64,000 nucleotides of DNA from Mycolicibacterium anyangense (GCF_010731855.1 NZ_AP022620.1:5084001-5148000), one strand, 5' to 3'; shown: positions 8,313-17,948, numbered from the stretch's first letter. A program made the numbers and translations. The notes: generated by a model from the sequence alone, not told the origin.

Positions 8313-9959
8313 CTACCCGCCACCGCTGACCAGCGATACAGCGTGTGCGCGCCGCAACTTGCCCGAGGGTGTTTTCGGGATTTCCCCGGGAGCCAGTACC
8401 GCCACCCGCCGTGGCCGGACCTCGACTTCGACAACCACCTCGTGGATCACCTGATGTTCGATTCGACGTACTTCTTCGGGGTCGTCGAAAGCCCTGGATT
8501 CCACTGCTACTGCGAATGATTCGCGTGACTGCCCGGCGTCCAGGCGCACCGCCACGGCGCAGCCGGGGCGCACGCCCTCGACCCGGGACGCCGCACGCTC
8601 GATGTCGGTCGGATAGATGTTGCGTCCGGCCATGATGATGACGTCCTTGACCCGGCCGCACACGACGACCTCGTCGTGCTCGGTGAGATAGCCGAGGTCT
8701 CCGGTGTCGTACCAGCCCTCGTCGTCCTGCGCCGGGATGAATCCGGCGAGGGTGGTGTAGCCAAGCGTGACGGACTTACCGCGCACCTGGATGACGCCGA
8801 CACCGCGGCGGCCGAGAATGGCGCCGTCCTCGTCGACAATTCGGGCTTCCAGTCCGTCGAGCAGACGACCGAGGGATACCAGGCGACGGACGTGGCGCCG
8901 GGCCGCGGGCACGGCGCGGCGCAGCACGGCCAACAGGTCGGCGTCGACCTCGTCGACAACCATCCCTGTTCCGCAGGCTGAGAACGACGCCGCCACCGTC
9001 GTCTCGGCCATTCCGTAGGCGGGCACGATAGCCTCCGGTCGCAGGCCGTAGGGGGCGCCGGCGGCGCACAGTTCCTCGACGTCGGCGGGGTCGACCTGCT
9101 CGGAGCCCGACAGCGCCCACCGAAGCGAGGACAGGTCGAACTGGCCCGGACTGTCGAGTTGGCGCAGTCGTTTCGCCAGCAGCCGGTAGGCGAAGTTGGG
9201 GGCCGCGGTCATGGTGCCCTTGTACTTGTCGATCAGTTTGACCCACAACAAGTTATCGCGCAGGAAGTCCATTGGAGTGAGCTTGACCAGCTCCCCGCCG
9301 AAGTACATCGGCACCGTCAGAAAACCTGTCATGCCCATATCGTGAAAGCACGGTAGCCAGCTCACGATCACGTCGGATCGTGTGTCGAACTGGGCCCCGA
9401 CGAACATCGCCTCGGCATTGGCGACGACGTTCGCATGCGTGATGTGGACGGCTTTGGGTGACCCCGTCGAGCCGGATGTCAGCTGTAGGAAAGCGAGGTC
9501 GTCCTCGGCGGTGTCGACGGGGTGGCGCACGGGTTGTGTGCGGGCCAGTTGGTTGACGACCAGCACCCGAATGCCTACCTGGGTGAGAAGCGGTACGGCG
9601 GCCAGGAATGGCTCGGAGATGATCACGGCGGCGGCGTTGATCGCCGTGATCACCGCGGTAGTCTCCGCTGCCCAGCGCTGCAGGTCCGTCCGCGGGGTCG
9701 GTTGGTGCAGCATCGTGACCGAAGCGCCCCGCATCCAGATCGCCTGCGCGGTCGGTGCGATGTCGACAGGGGCTCCGGCGAGGACAGCAACCGCGTCGCC
9801 GTGGCCGATGCCCGCCCGGGCCAGCCCGCCGGCGATCCGGGCGGCTAGCGCGTTGATCTCGGCCCAGCTGCGCCGTATTGGGGCGTCGGGCTCCCCTGTG
9901 ACCATGCCGTTACTGCTCCACCGGGCATTTCCGTACATCGTCTCGGTGAATGTGCTCAT
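8313..9959 (-). CDS. Fatty-acyl-AMP ligase / FadD-type adenylate-forming enzyme
   Basis: The ATG at 9959 gives 548 residues ([13 protein letters not shown]). The AMP-binding P-loop [14 protein letters not shown] lies near residue 170, followed by the acceptor motif [16 protein letters not shown], and the hinge region with [20 protein letters not shown]. The C-terminal catalytic Lys is in [10 protein letters not shown]. FAALs activate fatty acids to acyl-adenylates for transfer to polyketide synthases or carrier proteins. No PKS or carrier protein lies nearby, so the partner is unknown. I cannot separate FAAL from FACL with certainty by eye. Confidence 0.85.
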   Translation of the reverse strand: MSTFTETMYGNARWSSNGMVTGEPDAPIRRSWAEINALAARIAGGLARAGIGHGDAVAVLAGAPVDIAPTAQAIWMRGASVTMLHQPTPRTDLQRWAAETTAVITAINAAAVIISEPFLAAVPLLTQVGIRVLVVNQLARTQPVRHPVDTAEDDLAFLQLTSGSTGSPKAVHITHANVVANAEAMFVGAQFDTRSDVIVSWLPCFHDMGMTGFLTVPMYFGGELVKLTPMDFLRDNLLWVKLIDKYKGTMTAAPNFAYRLLAKRLRQLDSPGQFDLSSLRWALSGSEQVDPADVEELCAAGAPYGLRPEAIVPAYGMAETTVAASFSACGTGMVVDEVDADLLAVLRRAVPAARRHVRRLVSLGRLLDGLEARIVDEDGAILGRRGVGVIQVRGKSVTLGYTTLAGFIPAQDDEGWYDTGDLGYLTEHDEVVVCGRVKDVIIMAGRNIYPTDIERAASRVEGVRPGCAVAVRLDAGQSRESFAVAVESRAFDDPEEVRRIEHQVIHEVVVEVEVRPRRVAVLAPGEIPKTPSGKLRRAHAVSLVSGGG

Positions 9960-10188
9960 GGATGTCCTCGTGCATGCCGCGCGATGCTCGACCCGCACTG
10001 TTGTGGCTGCAGGCAATGCTGCCCATGCCAAGCGCCGGTGGCGCCAGAACTGTGGTCGGTTCGCGTCGGACCGGCGTACCGGTGCGGTGGGGCGTTCAGA
10101 TCGCCACCGTGACGTTTCCGTGAGGCTGTGTCGTCAGCCCTGCTGACCGTACCGCGCCCGCACCGGATGGGCTGGGGAAGTCAGCCGT

Positions 10189-10647
10189 CTAGTCCTCGTC
10201 GCCGATGATGTGCATCGCGGCTTCCTCGGCCGAGGCCGCTCCGCCGTCGATGCCGACGTCGGAGGCGAACAGCTCGGCGTCGTCGTCCTCCCCGGAGCCG
10301 AGGTTCGAGGCCACCAGCCGACCCGAGCGGGCCCGCCCTACCTCGTCGTCCTCCGGGAACTCCGCCTCGCGCTCGGCCTCGTCGGAACGCTCCTGGTCCA
10401 GCTCGTCGAGCACGTTGTTGATCCGCGAGAGCGGGTCGGGCTCCTCCTCGGCCAGCAGCTCGTCGAGGGTTTCCTTGCCCGGATGGTCCAGCACGGTCTT
10501 GGCGTACGGCCGCTCCGGCGGGGAAATGCCCTCGTCGAGGATGTCGTCGACGCCACGGTCGACCAGGGTGTCCTCCGGCTGGAGCTGATTGTCGTCATCG
10601 ACGCTGTACTCACCGGATTCGATCGTGGTGTCATCCCAGGTGCTCAC
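10189..10647 (-). CDS. DUF5709-type acidic protein
   Basis: The GTG at 10647 gives about 152 residues starting VSTWDDTTIESGEYSVDDD. An ATG 14 codons upstream is also possible. The protein is strongly acidic with few hydrophobic residues and looks largely disordered. The motif LQPEDTLVDRGVDDILDEG is characteristic of the actinobacterial DUF5709 family. It has no signal peptide. Function is unknown. Confidence 0.75.
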   Translation of the reverse strand: MSTWDDTTIESGEYSVDDDNQLQPEDTLVDRGVDDILDEGISPPERPYAKTVLDHPGKETLDELLAEEEPDPLSRINNVLDELDQERSDEAEREAEFPEDDEVGRARSGRLVASNLGSGEDDDAELFASDVGIDGGAASAEEAAMHIIGDED

Positions 10648-10777
10648 ACCATCCACAATGGCACGATCTGCAGCACAAGCCACGGTCACAGCAACAACTA
10701 AGGCCTTTGGTCATCGCCTAGCAGGCACATAGCGACTTCTTTGAGCGCCCTAAAAATCGACTGCCACGCTCGATGCC

Positions 10778-11254
10778 ATGAAGACACCTCGCTCCGGATT
10801 CCGCCGGGCCGCCGTCGCCTCCTGGACGCTGGCCGGAATCGGCGTGGCCGGCGTGGCCGGCGCCTCCGCCCTCGCCTACGCGGACACCTACAAGCCGCCA
10901 CCGGTGGCCGAGGTCCCCGCTCCCGAGGTCATCGACCCGGCTCCCGTCGTCGCCCCGCCGCCGCCACCGGTGGACGTACCGCCTCCGCCGCCCGTCGACA
11001 CCCCGCCACCGGCCCCGGCGCCCGTGGTGCAGGCGCCGATGCAGACCTACACCCCGGTCTACACGCCGAAGGCGCCGGTGCAGCAGCAAGCGCCGGTGCA
11101 GCAGCAGGCCCCGTCCTCGTCGTCTTCTTCGTCCTCGTCGTCATCAGGGCAGTCGGCGTTCCCGATCCGTAAGAGCCACATTCCCAGCGGGGGATCGGTC
11201 TCCGGCGGCGGCAACAACTTCTCCCCGCATGTGACGGTCTCGCGCGGCTCATGA
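10778..11254 (+). CDS. Proline-rich, poly-serine membrane-anchored protein of a redox operon
   Basis: The 158-residue protein has one N-terminal membrane segment (about 13-35) followed by a region of Pro, Ala and Val repeats (35-95), two APVQQQ repeats, an 11-residue poly-Ser tract (about 111-121), and a Gly/Ser-rich tail. It has no recognisable enzyme domain. The stop codon overlaps the ATG of the next gene (ATGA), so it is coupled to a ferric-reductase-like cytochrome and a NuoF-like protein. It may tether or extend the redox complex across the cell wall; that is inference from context. Confidence 0.75.
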   Translation: MKTPRSGFRRAAVASWTLAGIGVAGVAGASALAYADTYKPPPVAEVPAPEVIDPAPVVAPPPPPVDVPPPPPVDTPPPAPAPVVQAPMQTYTPVYTPKAPVQQQAPVQQQAPSSSSSSSSSSSGQSAFPIRKSHIPSGGSVSGGGNNFSPHVTVSRGS

Positions 11255-11793
11255 CCAGTGAGGCATTGTGGGCGCTGGGCCGTGGCAATGGCATCGTCGC
11301 GCTGGCATTCATGACGATCTCGGTGGCGTTGGGCATCGGGACCCGGTCGGGACGTCCACTGGTGGCGTTGCCGCGCTTCGCCGTCGCTGACGTGCACCGC
11401 TTCGTCGCCCTGGCTGCGACGCTCCTAGTGCTGCTGCACATGGGTCTGCTGTTCATGGACCCCTACGCCAAGCTGCGCCTGATCGACTTCGTCGTGCCGT
11501 TCCTGGGCGCCTACCGGCCGCTATGGCAAGGGTTGGGCACCGTAGCCTTCGATGTTCTCGTGGTCGTCATCCTCACCAGCCTGCTACGACAGCGTCTGGG
11601 GCTCAAAGTCTTTCGCATCATCCATTGGGTGACCTACCTGCTCTGGCCGATCGCGATGGCGCACGCGCTGGGCAATGGCACCGATACCGACCGGATCTGG
11701 TTCCTGGCCTTCGCCGGCTGCTGCGCGCTGATCGTGGCGGCCAGCCTGGTGTGGCGGTTGCGCTCCAACTTCACCGAGTACGCCGATGCGTGA
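11251..11793 (+). CDS. Ferric-reductase-like transmembrane cytochrome b protein
   Basis: The 180-residue protein has about five hydrophobic helices. Two helices each carry a His pair with heme-like spacing: DVHRFVALAATLLVLLHMGL and FRIIHWVTYLLWPIAMAHALG. This is the bis-heme pattern of ferric-reductase/NOX-type membrane domains, which move electrons across the membrane. It lacks the usual FAD/NAD module; the next gene, overlapping by 8 bp, encodes a NuoF-like flavoprotein that could supply electrons. The acceptor is unknown. Confidence 0.8.
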   Translation: MTSEALWALGRGNGIVALAFMTISVALGIGTRSGRPLVALPRFAVADVHRFVALAATLLVLLHMGLLFMDPYAKLRLIDFVVPFLGAYRPLWQGLGTVAFDVLVVVILTSLLRQRLGLKVFRIIHWVTYLLWPIAMAHALGNGTDTDRIWFLAFAGCCALIVAASLVWRLRSNFTEYADA

Positions 11794-12949
11794 CACCAGG
11801 CTGCTGGGCGCACACGGCCCCGGACTCACCGAGCACCACAAGCATTTCGGCCCCCTGCCCGAGGTCGGCCCGGACCTGATCGCGGCGATCGAGGCGGCCG
11901 GCCTGTCCGGGCGTGGCGGCGCGGGATTCCCCACCGCCCGCAAGATGGCCACCATCACCGGACGCAAGCCGGTGATCGTCGGCAACGGCGCCGAGGGTGA
12001 ACCGTTGAGCCGCAAAGACGCCTTGCTCCTGACCAAGGCGCCGCACCTGGTGATCGACGGACTCGAAGCGGCCGCCGCGGCCATCGACGCCGACAAGGTG
12101 TACCTCTACGTGCACGCCGCCGCCGTCGCCGCGGTCACCAAAGCCCTTGCTGAGAGACCGAATCGGGTGACGGTGATCGAAGCGCCCGATACGTTTGTCG
12201 CCGGTGAGGAGTCAGCCGTGGTTCGCCGCGTCGAGGGCGGGCCGGCCCTGCCGCGCGACCGCATCGTGGTGGCCGCCGTGTCCGGGGTGCGCGGGAACCC
12301 GACCCTGGTCAACAACGTCGAGACGCTGGCCCACATCGCGCTCATCGCCCGCTACGGCCCGGAATGGTTCCGTTCGGTGGGGGACCGTGACGAGCCCGGC
12401 ACCATGCTGGTCACGCTCTCCGGCGCGCTCGACAACCAGGGCGTGCTCGAGGTGCCGACGGGCACGCCACTGATCAACCTGATCGACCCGCGTGGCGTGT
12501 CCGCCGTGCTGGTCGGTGGATATCACGGAAGTTGGCTTCCCGCTGACTCTTTCGCCGGTGCTCGACTGTCGAGGGCCGGACTCAAAGAGCTCGGAGCCAG
12601 CCCGGGTGCGGGCATCATCCATGCCCTGGGCCGCACCGAGTGCGGGCTGGCGCGCACCGCCGAGATCGTCGGCTACCTGGCCGACGAGAGTGCCCGCCAG
12701 TGCGGTCCGTGCCGCAATGGCTTGCCTCGGCTGGCGCAGCTGGTCGACGAGCTGGCCTACGGTCGGGCCAATGATGCTGTGGTGAAGGAGATTCGGCGCA
12801 TCACCCGGCTGGTCGACGGCCGCGGATCGTGCCGGCACCCGGACGGCTCGGCACGGTTTGTCCGCAGTGCGCTGCGCGCGTTCGCCACCGATATCGAACT
12901 GCACCATCACGATCGCTGCACCGCGGCCGACGCGGTGGTGCGCGACTAA
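11786..12949 (+). CDS. NuoF-like NADH-binding flavin/iron-sulfur protein
   Basis: The 387-residue protein has the FMN/NADH motif [12 protein letters not shown] (residues about 36-47), GNGAEGEPLS, and a soluble-ligand-binding-like middle domain. The C-terminal Fe-S region is ESARQCGPCRNG with a further Cys in RGSCRHPDG. Compared with NuoF (C-x2-C-x2-C plus a distant C), the first Cys is replaced by Ala, leaving three. This may be the norm for this stand-alone family. The gene overlaps the cytochrome gene, so the pair probably forms an NADH-driven membrane electron-transfer unit separate from complex I. Confidence 0.8.
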   Translation: MRDTRLLGAHGPGLTEHHKHFGPLPEVGPDLIAAIEAAGLSGRGGAGFPTARKMATITGRKPVIVGNGAEGEPLSRKDALLLTKAPHLVIDGLEAAAAAIDADKVYLYVHAAAVAAVTKALAERPNRVTVIEAPDTFVAGEESAVVRRVEGGPALPRDRIVVAAVSGVRGNPTLVNNVETLAHIALIARYGPEWFRSVGDRDEPGTMLVTLSGALDNQGVLEVPTGTPLINLIDPRGVSAVLVGGYHGSWLPADSFAGARLSRAGLKELGASPGAGIIHALGRTECGLARTAEIVGYLADESARQCGPCRNGLPRLAQLVDELAYGRANDAVVKEIRRITRLVDGRGSCRHPDGSARFVRSALRAFATDIELHHHDRCTAADAVVRD

Positions 12950-12983
12950 AGGCCGATCAGTCCAGACGCGTGCAGCGCATCAT

Positions 12984-13436
12984 CTACTTCTGCGCCATCG
13001 CGAGCAGTTCGTCGATGCTCGAGGCGTCATCTGGAACCGCGGCCGCCATCATGACGGCGTGAGCCTGCTCGGGTGAGGTCGCGGGCGGCACCACCAGAAG
13101 GATCAGCCGGCGGCCGCTGACCCCGACTACCTCGGCGGTGTGGGCAGGCTGCCGTTGGTAGCCGGCCAGCCGCACGGACCGGTTGCCGACGAGAATTTTG
13201 TTGGGGGCCTTGACCCATTCGGTCACCCGGTACAGCACGTCACTGATGATTCCGAGTCGCACCGAGAGCACCGCGAGCAGGTCGGGAACCTCGGCCGCGA
13301 GATCGGTGCTGTGCGGCCACCAGGCTCCGTCTACCAGACCTGTGGAGGGCGCCTTGGACTTGAGCCGCAGACGCGGGGTCTCCTGGGGTGCAGGTTGTTG
13401 CCAACCTTGTGATGGTCGGGTGTGGGACTGCGTCAT
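12984..13436 (-). CDS. DUF5994 family protein (1)
   Basis: The ATG at 13436 gives 150 residues. The core matches two other proteins in this window: LVDGAWWPHSTDLAAEVPDL near residue 35, then a long middle with W-V-K-A-P-N-K, and a C-terminal hydrophobic strand RRLILLVVPPATSPEQA. The D-G-A-W-W-P-H signature defines DUF5994. No catalytic residues or known function can be given. It is intracellular by absence of a signal peptide. Confidence 0.78.
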   Translation of the reverse strand: MTQSHTRPSQGWQQPAPQETPRLRLKSKAPSTGLVDGAWWPHSTDLAAEVPDLLAVLSVRLGIISDVLYRVTEWVKAPNKILVGNRSVRLAGYQRQPAHTAEVVGVSGRRLILLVVPPATSPEQAHAVMMAAAVPDDASSIDELLAMAQK

Positions 13437-13628
13437 GAGACGCTCCGTTCTCCGGTCGTTCGACGACCGATATGTCCGTCGGCAACACGCTGTGGTCACG
13501 TGCAAAATGCCGGCGCTACCGCCCAGCTTACGCTTGATCCAAGTGGGGCAGTGCTCGATGGAGCGATATGCATCGATGATGCAGGATGAAATACCCTGTG
13601 CGGCAACAACTGCGACCGTATGGGAACG

Positions 13629-13760
13629 TTAGCGACCCTTGTTGTTGAGCACGGGATCGCTCGGTGAACCATCGCCCTTGCCGCGCTTGTCGGCTCGTTT
13701 CTCTTTCAATGACTTGGCGGACTTCTTCGACATTGATTGTCGAGGCGATTTGTCGGACAC
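13629..13760 (-). CDS. Small basic Lys/Ser-rich protein
   Basis: Reading from GTG at 13760 gives 43 residues starting VSDKSPRQSMSKKSAKSLKE and ending NNKGR. An ATG five codons upstream (13775) is an alternative, but AAAGGGG sits five bases before the GTG, favouring it as the start. The protein is about one-third Lys or Arg and has no hydrophobic core, so it may bind nucleic acid. Similar small basic Lys-rich proteins exist in other mycobacteria as I recall. Function unknown. Confidence 0.6.
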   Translation of the reverse strand: MSDKSPRQSMSKKSAKSLKEKRADKRGKGDGSPSDPVLNNKGR

Positions 13761-13799
13761 TGGTGCCCCTTTCATCAGGGGGCCGTTTACTGGTCCCGT

Positions 13800-14125
13800 C
13801 CACTGACGCTACACCTGAATTCCACGCCGCGGGCCGCGATCAGATTCCCGCAGCGCGGGCGATACCGACCGCCGCCGGTGCCGGGGTGGCGGGCGGTGGC
13901 TGTGCACAATGCGGGAACCTGGCCCGGGCGCTGGCTCTCACTGTCCGGCTCCAGCATGCGCTCGTCTGCCGGCCGGTGATCGACCAGGCGGTCGGCGTGA
14001 TGCGCGGCCGCACCGGGCGAAGTACCGACGAGGCACTCGATCAGCTCCGTTCGATCAGCCAGTCCGAGCAGCGCAAGTTGGCGATGTCGCTCGCAGCCTC
14101 GTCGATGAGTCGATGAGGCGGTACG
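13800..14125 (+). pseudogene. Broken GAF-ANTAR gene remnant with at least two frameshifts
   Basis: The end of a GAF domain reads WRAVAVHNAGTW in one frame near 13890-13925. The ANTAR domain continues in a second frame (HALVCRPVIDQAVGVMRGR, ALDQLRSISQSEQRKL). The terminal helix (GDVARSLVDESMRR) is in a third register near 14080-14120. A single-base loss at each junction explains this. No start codon or full GAF domain is found upstream. It is thus a decayed fourth member of the GAF-ANTAR set. Confidence 0.7.
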
Positions 14126-14278
14126 CCGTGCCCGCGTCCGCCGTACGTCGTGAGTGGGGGTGTAGTGTCGACTGTGTTGGTAACCCAGCCAGTCCGGGGC
14201 GGGTCAGCTGTACGCCGCTGACTTTGACGAGCATCAGCTCAAGCCGGACACCGGTGACGACCGCAAGACGGGATCACC

Positions 14279-15457
14279 TTGAATTTTCTTTCGCCCCTTC
14301 CATCGCTGCTCTATCCTGCGACACGTCAACATATTCCGGGTGTCAAACGGGTCGGCATCATCAGTACGTATCCGCCTACGTGCTGTGGTCTTGCTACTTT
14401 CAGCGCGGCCCTAGCCGATGGTCTGCGGGGCAACGGTGTCGACGTGGACGTGGTGCGGATCGCCGACGGCTCGCCCACCGACCACACCGCGGTCGTGGGG
14501 GAACTGGTCACTGGTTCACCGGCATCGACAGCTGAGTGTTCGGCACTGCTGAACGCCTGCGATGTGGCCGTCATTCAGCATGAGTACGGCATCTACGGCG
14601 GCCGCGACGGCGAGGATGTCGTCGACTTGATCGGCGGGCTACGCGTGCCGTCGATCGTCGTCGCTCACACAATTCTGAAAAATCCCACGCCACATCAGCG
14701 ATCGGTCCTGGAGGCCATCGCGACGATGGCCGATCACGTCGTGGTCATGACGACAGCGGCCAGCGATCGCCTCGTCGGCGGCTACTCCGTCGACCGCCGG
14801 AAGGTGTCCACGATCGCCCACGGCGTGCACGTCGGGGCGGGCACTCACGTGAAGCGCTCGGGACGACCGATTCTGTTGACATGGGGGCTGTTGGGACCCG
14901 GAAAGGGAATCGAGCGGGTCATCGATGTGATGGCCTCACTGCGCGACCTTCCTGGCTGCCCGCACTACATCGTCGCCGGGCTCACCCATCCGAAAGTGCT
15001 GGCCGCGGAGGGGGAGGCGTACCGCGAAGCGCTCCTCGCCCGGGCGATCGACGGCGGAGTCGCTGACTGTGTGCAGTTCGACCGCTCCTACCGGGACGCC
15101 CACTCGCTGAGCGCGCTAGTCCAATCTGCGTCGGTGGTCGTGCTGCCCTATGACTCCACCGAGCAGGTCACCTCGGGGGTCTTGGTCGATGCGATCGCCA
15201 ACGGCCGTCCAGTGGTGGCCACCAAGTTTCCGCACGCAATCGAGTTGCTCCGCGACGGCACCGGAATTGTTGTCGATCAAGACGATTCCGTGGCGCTCGC
15301 AGCTGCCTTGCGTCGTGTTCTGACCGACCCCTGCCTGGCCGGGACAATGTCGGCCAAGGCGCGGTCGATTGCGCCGACCATGGCGTGGTCGATGGTCGCA
15401 GCCGAGTATCTTGCGGTGGCAAATCAGTTGTGTGCCAAGCGATCGGCAGCGTTATGA
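14279..15457 (+). CDS. Family 4 glycosyltransferase, first gene of GT4-unknown-GH130 operon
   Basis: The protein is about 392 residues from a TTG start, which is uncertain because no clear ribosome site precedes it; the conserved domain begins at KRVGIISTYPPTCCGLATF near residue 23. GT-B features include QHEYGIYGGRDGEDV, LLTWGLLGPGKGIERVID at the start of the C-terminal Rossmann half, and VVLPYDSTEQVTSGVLVDAI near the sugar-nucleotide site. It is cytoplasmic and transfers sugar from a nucleotide donor. Its stop overlaps the next start (ATGA). The acceptor is unknown; coupling to a GH130 enzyme hints at mannoside metabolism. Confidence 0.8.
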   Translation: MNFLSPLPSLLYPATRQHIPGVKRVGIISTYPPTCCGLATFSAALADGLRGNGVDVDVVRIADGSPTDHTAVVGELVTGSPASTAECSALLNACDVAVIQHEYGIYGGRDGEDVVDLIGGLRVPSIVVAHTILKNPTPHQRSVLEAIATMADHVVVMTTAASDRLVGGYSVDRRKVSTIAHGVHVGAGTHVKRSGRPILLTWGLLGPGKGIERVIDVMASLRDLPGCPHYIVAGLTHPKVLAAEGEAYREALLARAIDGGVADCVQFDRSYRDAHSLSALVQSASVVVLPYDSTEQVTSGVLVDAIANGRPVVATKFPHAIELLRDGTGIVVDQDDSVALAAALRRVLTDPCLAGTMSAKARSIAPTMAWSMVAAEYLAVANQLCAKRSAAL

Positions 15458-16476
15458 ATCCTGAATCCTCTGTGCCGTCCTTCGAGCACCTCGTCCGCAT
15501 GACCGACAGCCGCGGCACCTTCGAACACGCCATCCTTGACAAGCCGGACCCGAGCCACGGTTACTGCACCGACGACATGGCCCGGGTGTTGGTGGTGGCC
15601 ACCCGTGAACCGAATCCCCCTGGAGACCTCAACCGGATCGCAGGGATTGCGCTGCGATTCCTCGGTGATGCTCAGTCGCTCACCGGCGCCTGCCGCAACC
15701 GGATGGACAGCTCGGGCAAGTGGACCGACGAGCCTGGTCTCGCCGATTGCTGGGGCCGATGCCTATGGGGTCTGGGAACTGCAGTCGCTCACAGCTCCGT
15801 GCCGTGGGTGCGCACGTCGGCTCTCATCCAGTTCGAACGCTCGGCCAAGGTCAGGTCGCCCTGGCCCAGGGCGATGGCCTATGCGGCTCTCGGCGCCGCC
15901 GAAGTCATCTCGGCGCGCCCTGACCACTCCGTTGCCCTCAGTCTGGCCACCGACTATGCGATGTCGATTCCCCGACCCGGCGACGACGCGGAATGGCCCT
16001 GGCCCGAACAGCGGCTGACCTATGCCAACGCGGTGTTCGCAGAGGCCATGATCGCCTGCGGCGTCGCGCTGGAGGCGCCCAGACTCTGGCAGCGTGGACT
16101 CGCACTGCTGTCCTGGCTGCTCAGTGTGGAAACGACCGACGGTCACCTGTCTCCCACGCCGGTCGCGGGTCGGGGACCGGGGGAGCACGGGCCAGCCTTC
16201 GATCAACAGCCGATCGAGATTGCGGCGCTCGCCGACGCGTGCTCGCGAGCCGCAGCGGTCGATGCCAGCGCCGAATGGCCTGAGGTGATCCGTGCGGCCG
16301 CCGCCTGGTTCGAGGGAGCCAACGACGTCAACGTGCTGATGTGGGATCCCGAGACCGGGGCCGGCTTCGACGGCCTGCAGCCCGACGGGGTCAACCGCAA
16401 CCAGGGGGCGGAGTCGACGTTGGCTGTGCTGTCGACCCTGCAGCATGCCCAACGAGTATCGCTTCTGCAGCAATGA
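15454..16476 (+). CDS. Unknown protein, probable alpha-helical barrel, in GT4-GH130 operon
   Basis: The 340-residue protein starts at an ATG overlapping the stop of the GT4 gene. It is rich in alternating hydrophobic and Trp residues (LADCWGRCLWGLGTAVAH, DDAEWPWPEQRLTYANAV), a look typical of (alpha/alpha)6 six-hairpin glycosidase-like folds. The N-terminal segment HGYCTDDMARVLVVATRE is distinctive. There is no signal peptide. Given its position between a glycosyltransferase and a GH130 enzyme, it probably handles the same oligosaccharide. The reaction is unknown. Confidence 0.6.
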   Translation: MNPESSVPSFEHLVRMTDSRGTFEHAILDKPDPSHGYCTDDMARVLVVATREPNPPGDLNRIAGIALRFLGDAQSLTGACRNRMDSSGKWTDEPGLADCWGRCLWGLGTAVAHSSVPWVRTSALIQFERSAKVRSPWPRAMAYAALGAAEVISARPDHSVALSLATDYAMSIPRPGDDAEWPWPEQRLTYANAVFAEAMIACGVALEAPRLWQRGLALLSWLLSVETTDGHLSPTPVAGRGPGEHGPAFDQQPIEIAALADACSRAAAVDASAEWPEVIRAAAAWFEGANDVNVLMWDPETGAGFDGLQPDGVNRNQGAESTLAVLSTLQHAQRVSLLQQ

Positions 16477-17948
16477 CGTCCACCACTGAGTTGGCTACCC
16501 GCGGCACCCAGCGACTTGCCGCCAATCCCGCGCGGGTGATCACCCGCTTCTTCGTACCGGGTCAGGAGGGTTTCGACCACGAGGACTCGCGGGCAGCGGC
16601 GGTGCTGCAGCGTGTCCTGGCCCTTACCGACGAGGACGTGCTGGTTTCGTTGGACGAAGTGATCACCCGGTTCGAACACCGGCACCGGGATCTGGCCGCC
16701 ACTTTCCGTGTGCACGCGCGCGAACTCGCCGATCGACTCCGCCCCGGGCAGAGCCTGTCCGAGGCGAGGATGTTGTTGCTCGGAGCAGCTTTCACCAGCG
16801 AGTACGCTGTCGAGGGCGCTGCGCTGTGTAATCCGAGCATCGTCGCGCATCCTGACCAGTCGGGGCTGCCCGACGGTGATCTCAGAGTCGTCATGAGCGT
16901 GCGGGGTATCGGGGAAGGGCACATGTCCTCGACCGGATTTCGCACCGGGGTGATCGACTCGACGGGAAACCTCCGAATCGACCGCCCAGTGGAGCTCGCG
17001 ACGGTCGGCTGGGTCGGCCCGGCGGTTCTCGACGCCGAGACGTTCGGGGCCGAGTTGGCTCGACTCGACGACGTGGGGGAGACGGCCGATTATGTTCTCG
17101 GTGCGCTTGGTGACCGCTTCACCCGCGCCGATCTCGACGAGCAACTTGCCCGGCTGCACTCCCACCGCAGCACCCGCGGGCACGCGCAGGGCACCATCGC
17201 CACGATTCGCGCCATCGCCGATCGTTACTACGCTGTCGAGTTCCGCAAGCGGGTGCCGATGTCGGAGCGCGTGCTGTGGCCGGCGACAAGCGCGGAGGCC
17301 GTCGGCCTCGAAGACGCACGCTTCGTACGTTTCGTCGAGGAGGACGGAGCTGCGAAGTTTTACGCCACCTACACCGCCTACAACGGGTCGAGTATCGCGC
17401 AGCAAATGCTGGAAACTACTGATTTCCAATCATTCACGTCCCGGCCCGTCGTCGGAGCCGCCGCAGCCAACAAGGGACTCGCACTGTTCCCTCGTCGCAT
17501 CAACGGGCGTTATGCCGCTCTGTCTCGGGCCGACCGAGAGTGCAACGCGATCGCATTCTCGGATCGGCCGTACATCTGGAGCACGGCGGTTCGGTGCCAG
17601 CAGCCGACGGAGAGGTGGGAGATTTTGCAACTGGGAAACTGCGGATCGCCCATCGAGACCGAGTCCGGCTGGCTCGTCTTGACACACGGTGTCGGGCCGA
17701 TGCGCACGTACCACATAGGGGCTTTGCTTCTCGATCTCGACGACCCGACCCGCGTCATCGGGCGGCTTCGCGAACCATTGCTGAGCCCGTCGCCAGAGGA
17801 GTGCGATGGTTACGTACCCAATGTCGTCTACTCGTGTGGGGCGATCGTCCACGCCGACACCCTGCTGTTGCCCTACGGAATCGGCGATGCTGCAATCGGA
17901 TTTGCGACAGCTCGGCTTCCTGATCTGCTGTCGGCGCTGGGGGCTTGA
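16473..17948 (+). CDS. GH130-type beta-mannoside phosphorylase/hydrolase
   Basis: The ATG at 16473 overlaps the preceding stop and gives 491 residues. The five-bladed propeller typical of GH130 is visible: VGLEDARFVRF near residue 280, ATYTAYNGSS, NKGLALFPRRINGRY, GSPIETESGWLVLTHGVG, and CDGYVPNVVYSCGA with LPYGIGDAAIGFATA at the end. GH130 enzymes phosphorolyse or hydrolyse beta-mannosides, including beta-1,2-mannan. About 170 residues precede the propeller. It is cytoplasmic. Together with GT4 and the helical protein it forms a compact synthesis-and-recycling operon. Confidence 0.8.
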   Translation: MTSTTELATRGTQRLAANPARVITRFFVPGQEGFDHEDSRAAAVLQRVLALTDEDVLVSLDEVITRFEHRHRDLAATFRVHARELADRLRPGQSLSEARMLLLGAAFTSEYAVEGAALCNPSIVAHPDQSGLPDGDLRVVMSVRGIGEGHMSSTGFRTGVIDSTGNLRIDRPVELATVGWVGPAVLDAETFGAELARLDDVGETADYVLGALGDRFTRADLDEQLARLHSHRSTRGHAQGTIATIRAIADRYYAVEFRKRVPMSERVLWPATSAEAVGLEDARFVRFVEEDGAAKFYATYTAYNGSSIAQQMLETTDFQSFTSRPVVGAAAANKGLALFPRRINGRYAALSRADRECNAIAFSDRPYIWSTAVRCQQPTERWEILQLGNCGSPIETESGWLVLTHGVGPMRTYHIGALLLDLDDPTRVIGRLREPLLSPSPEECDGYVPNVVYSCGAIVHADTLLLPYGIGDAAIGFATARLPDLLSALGA

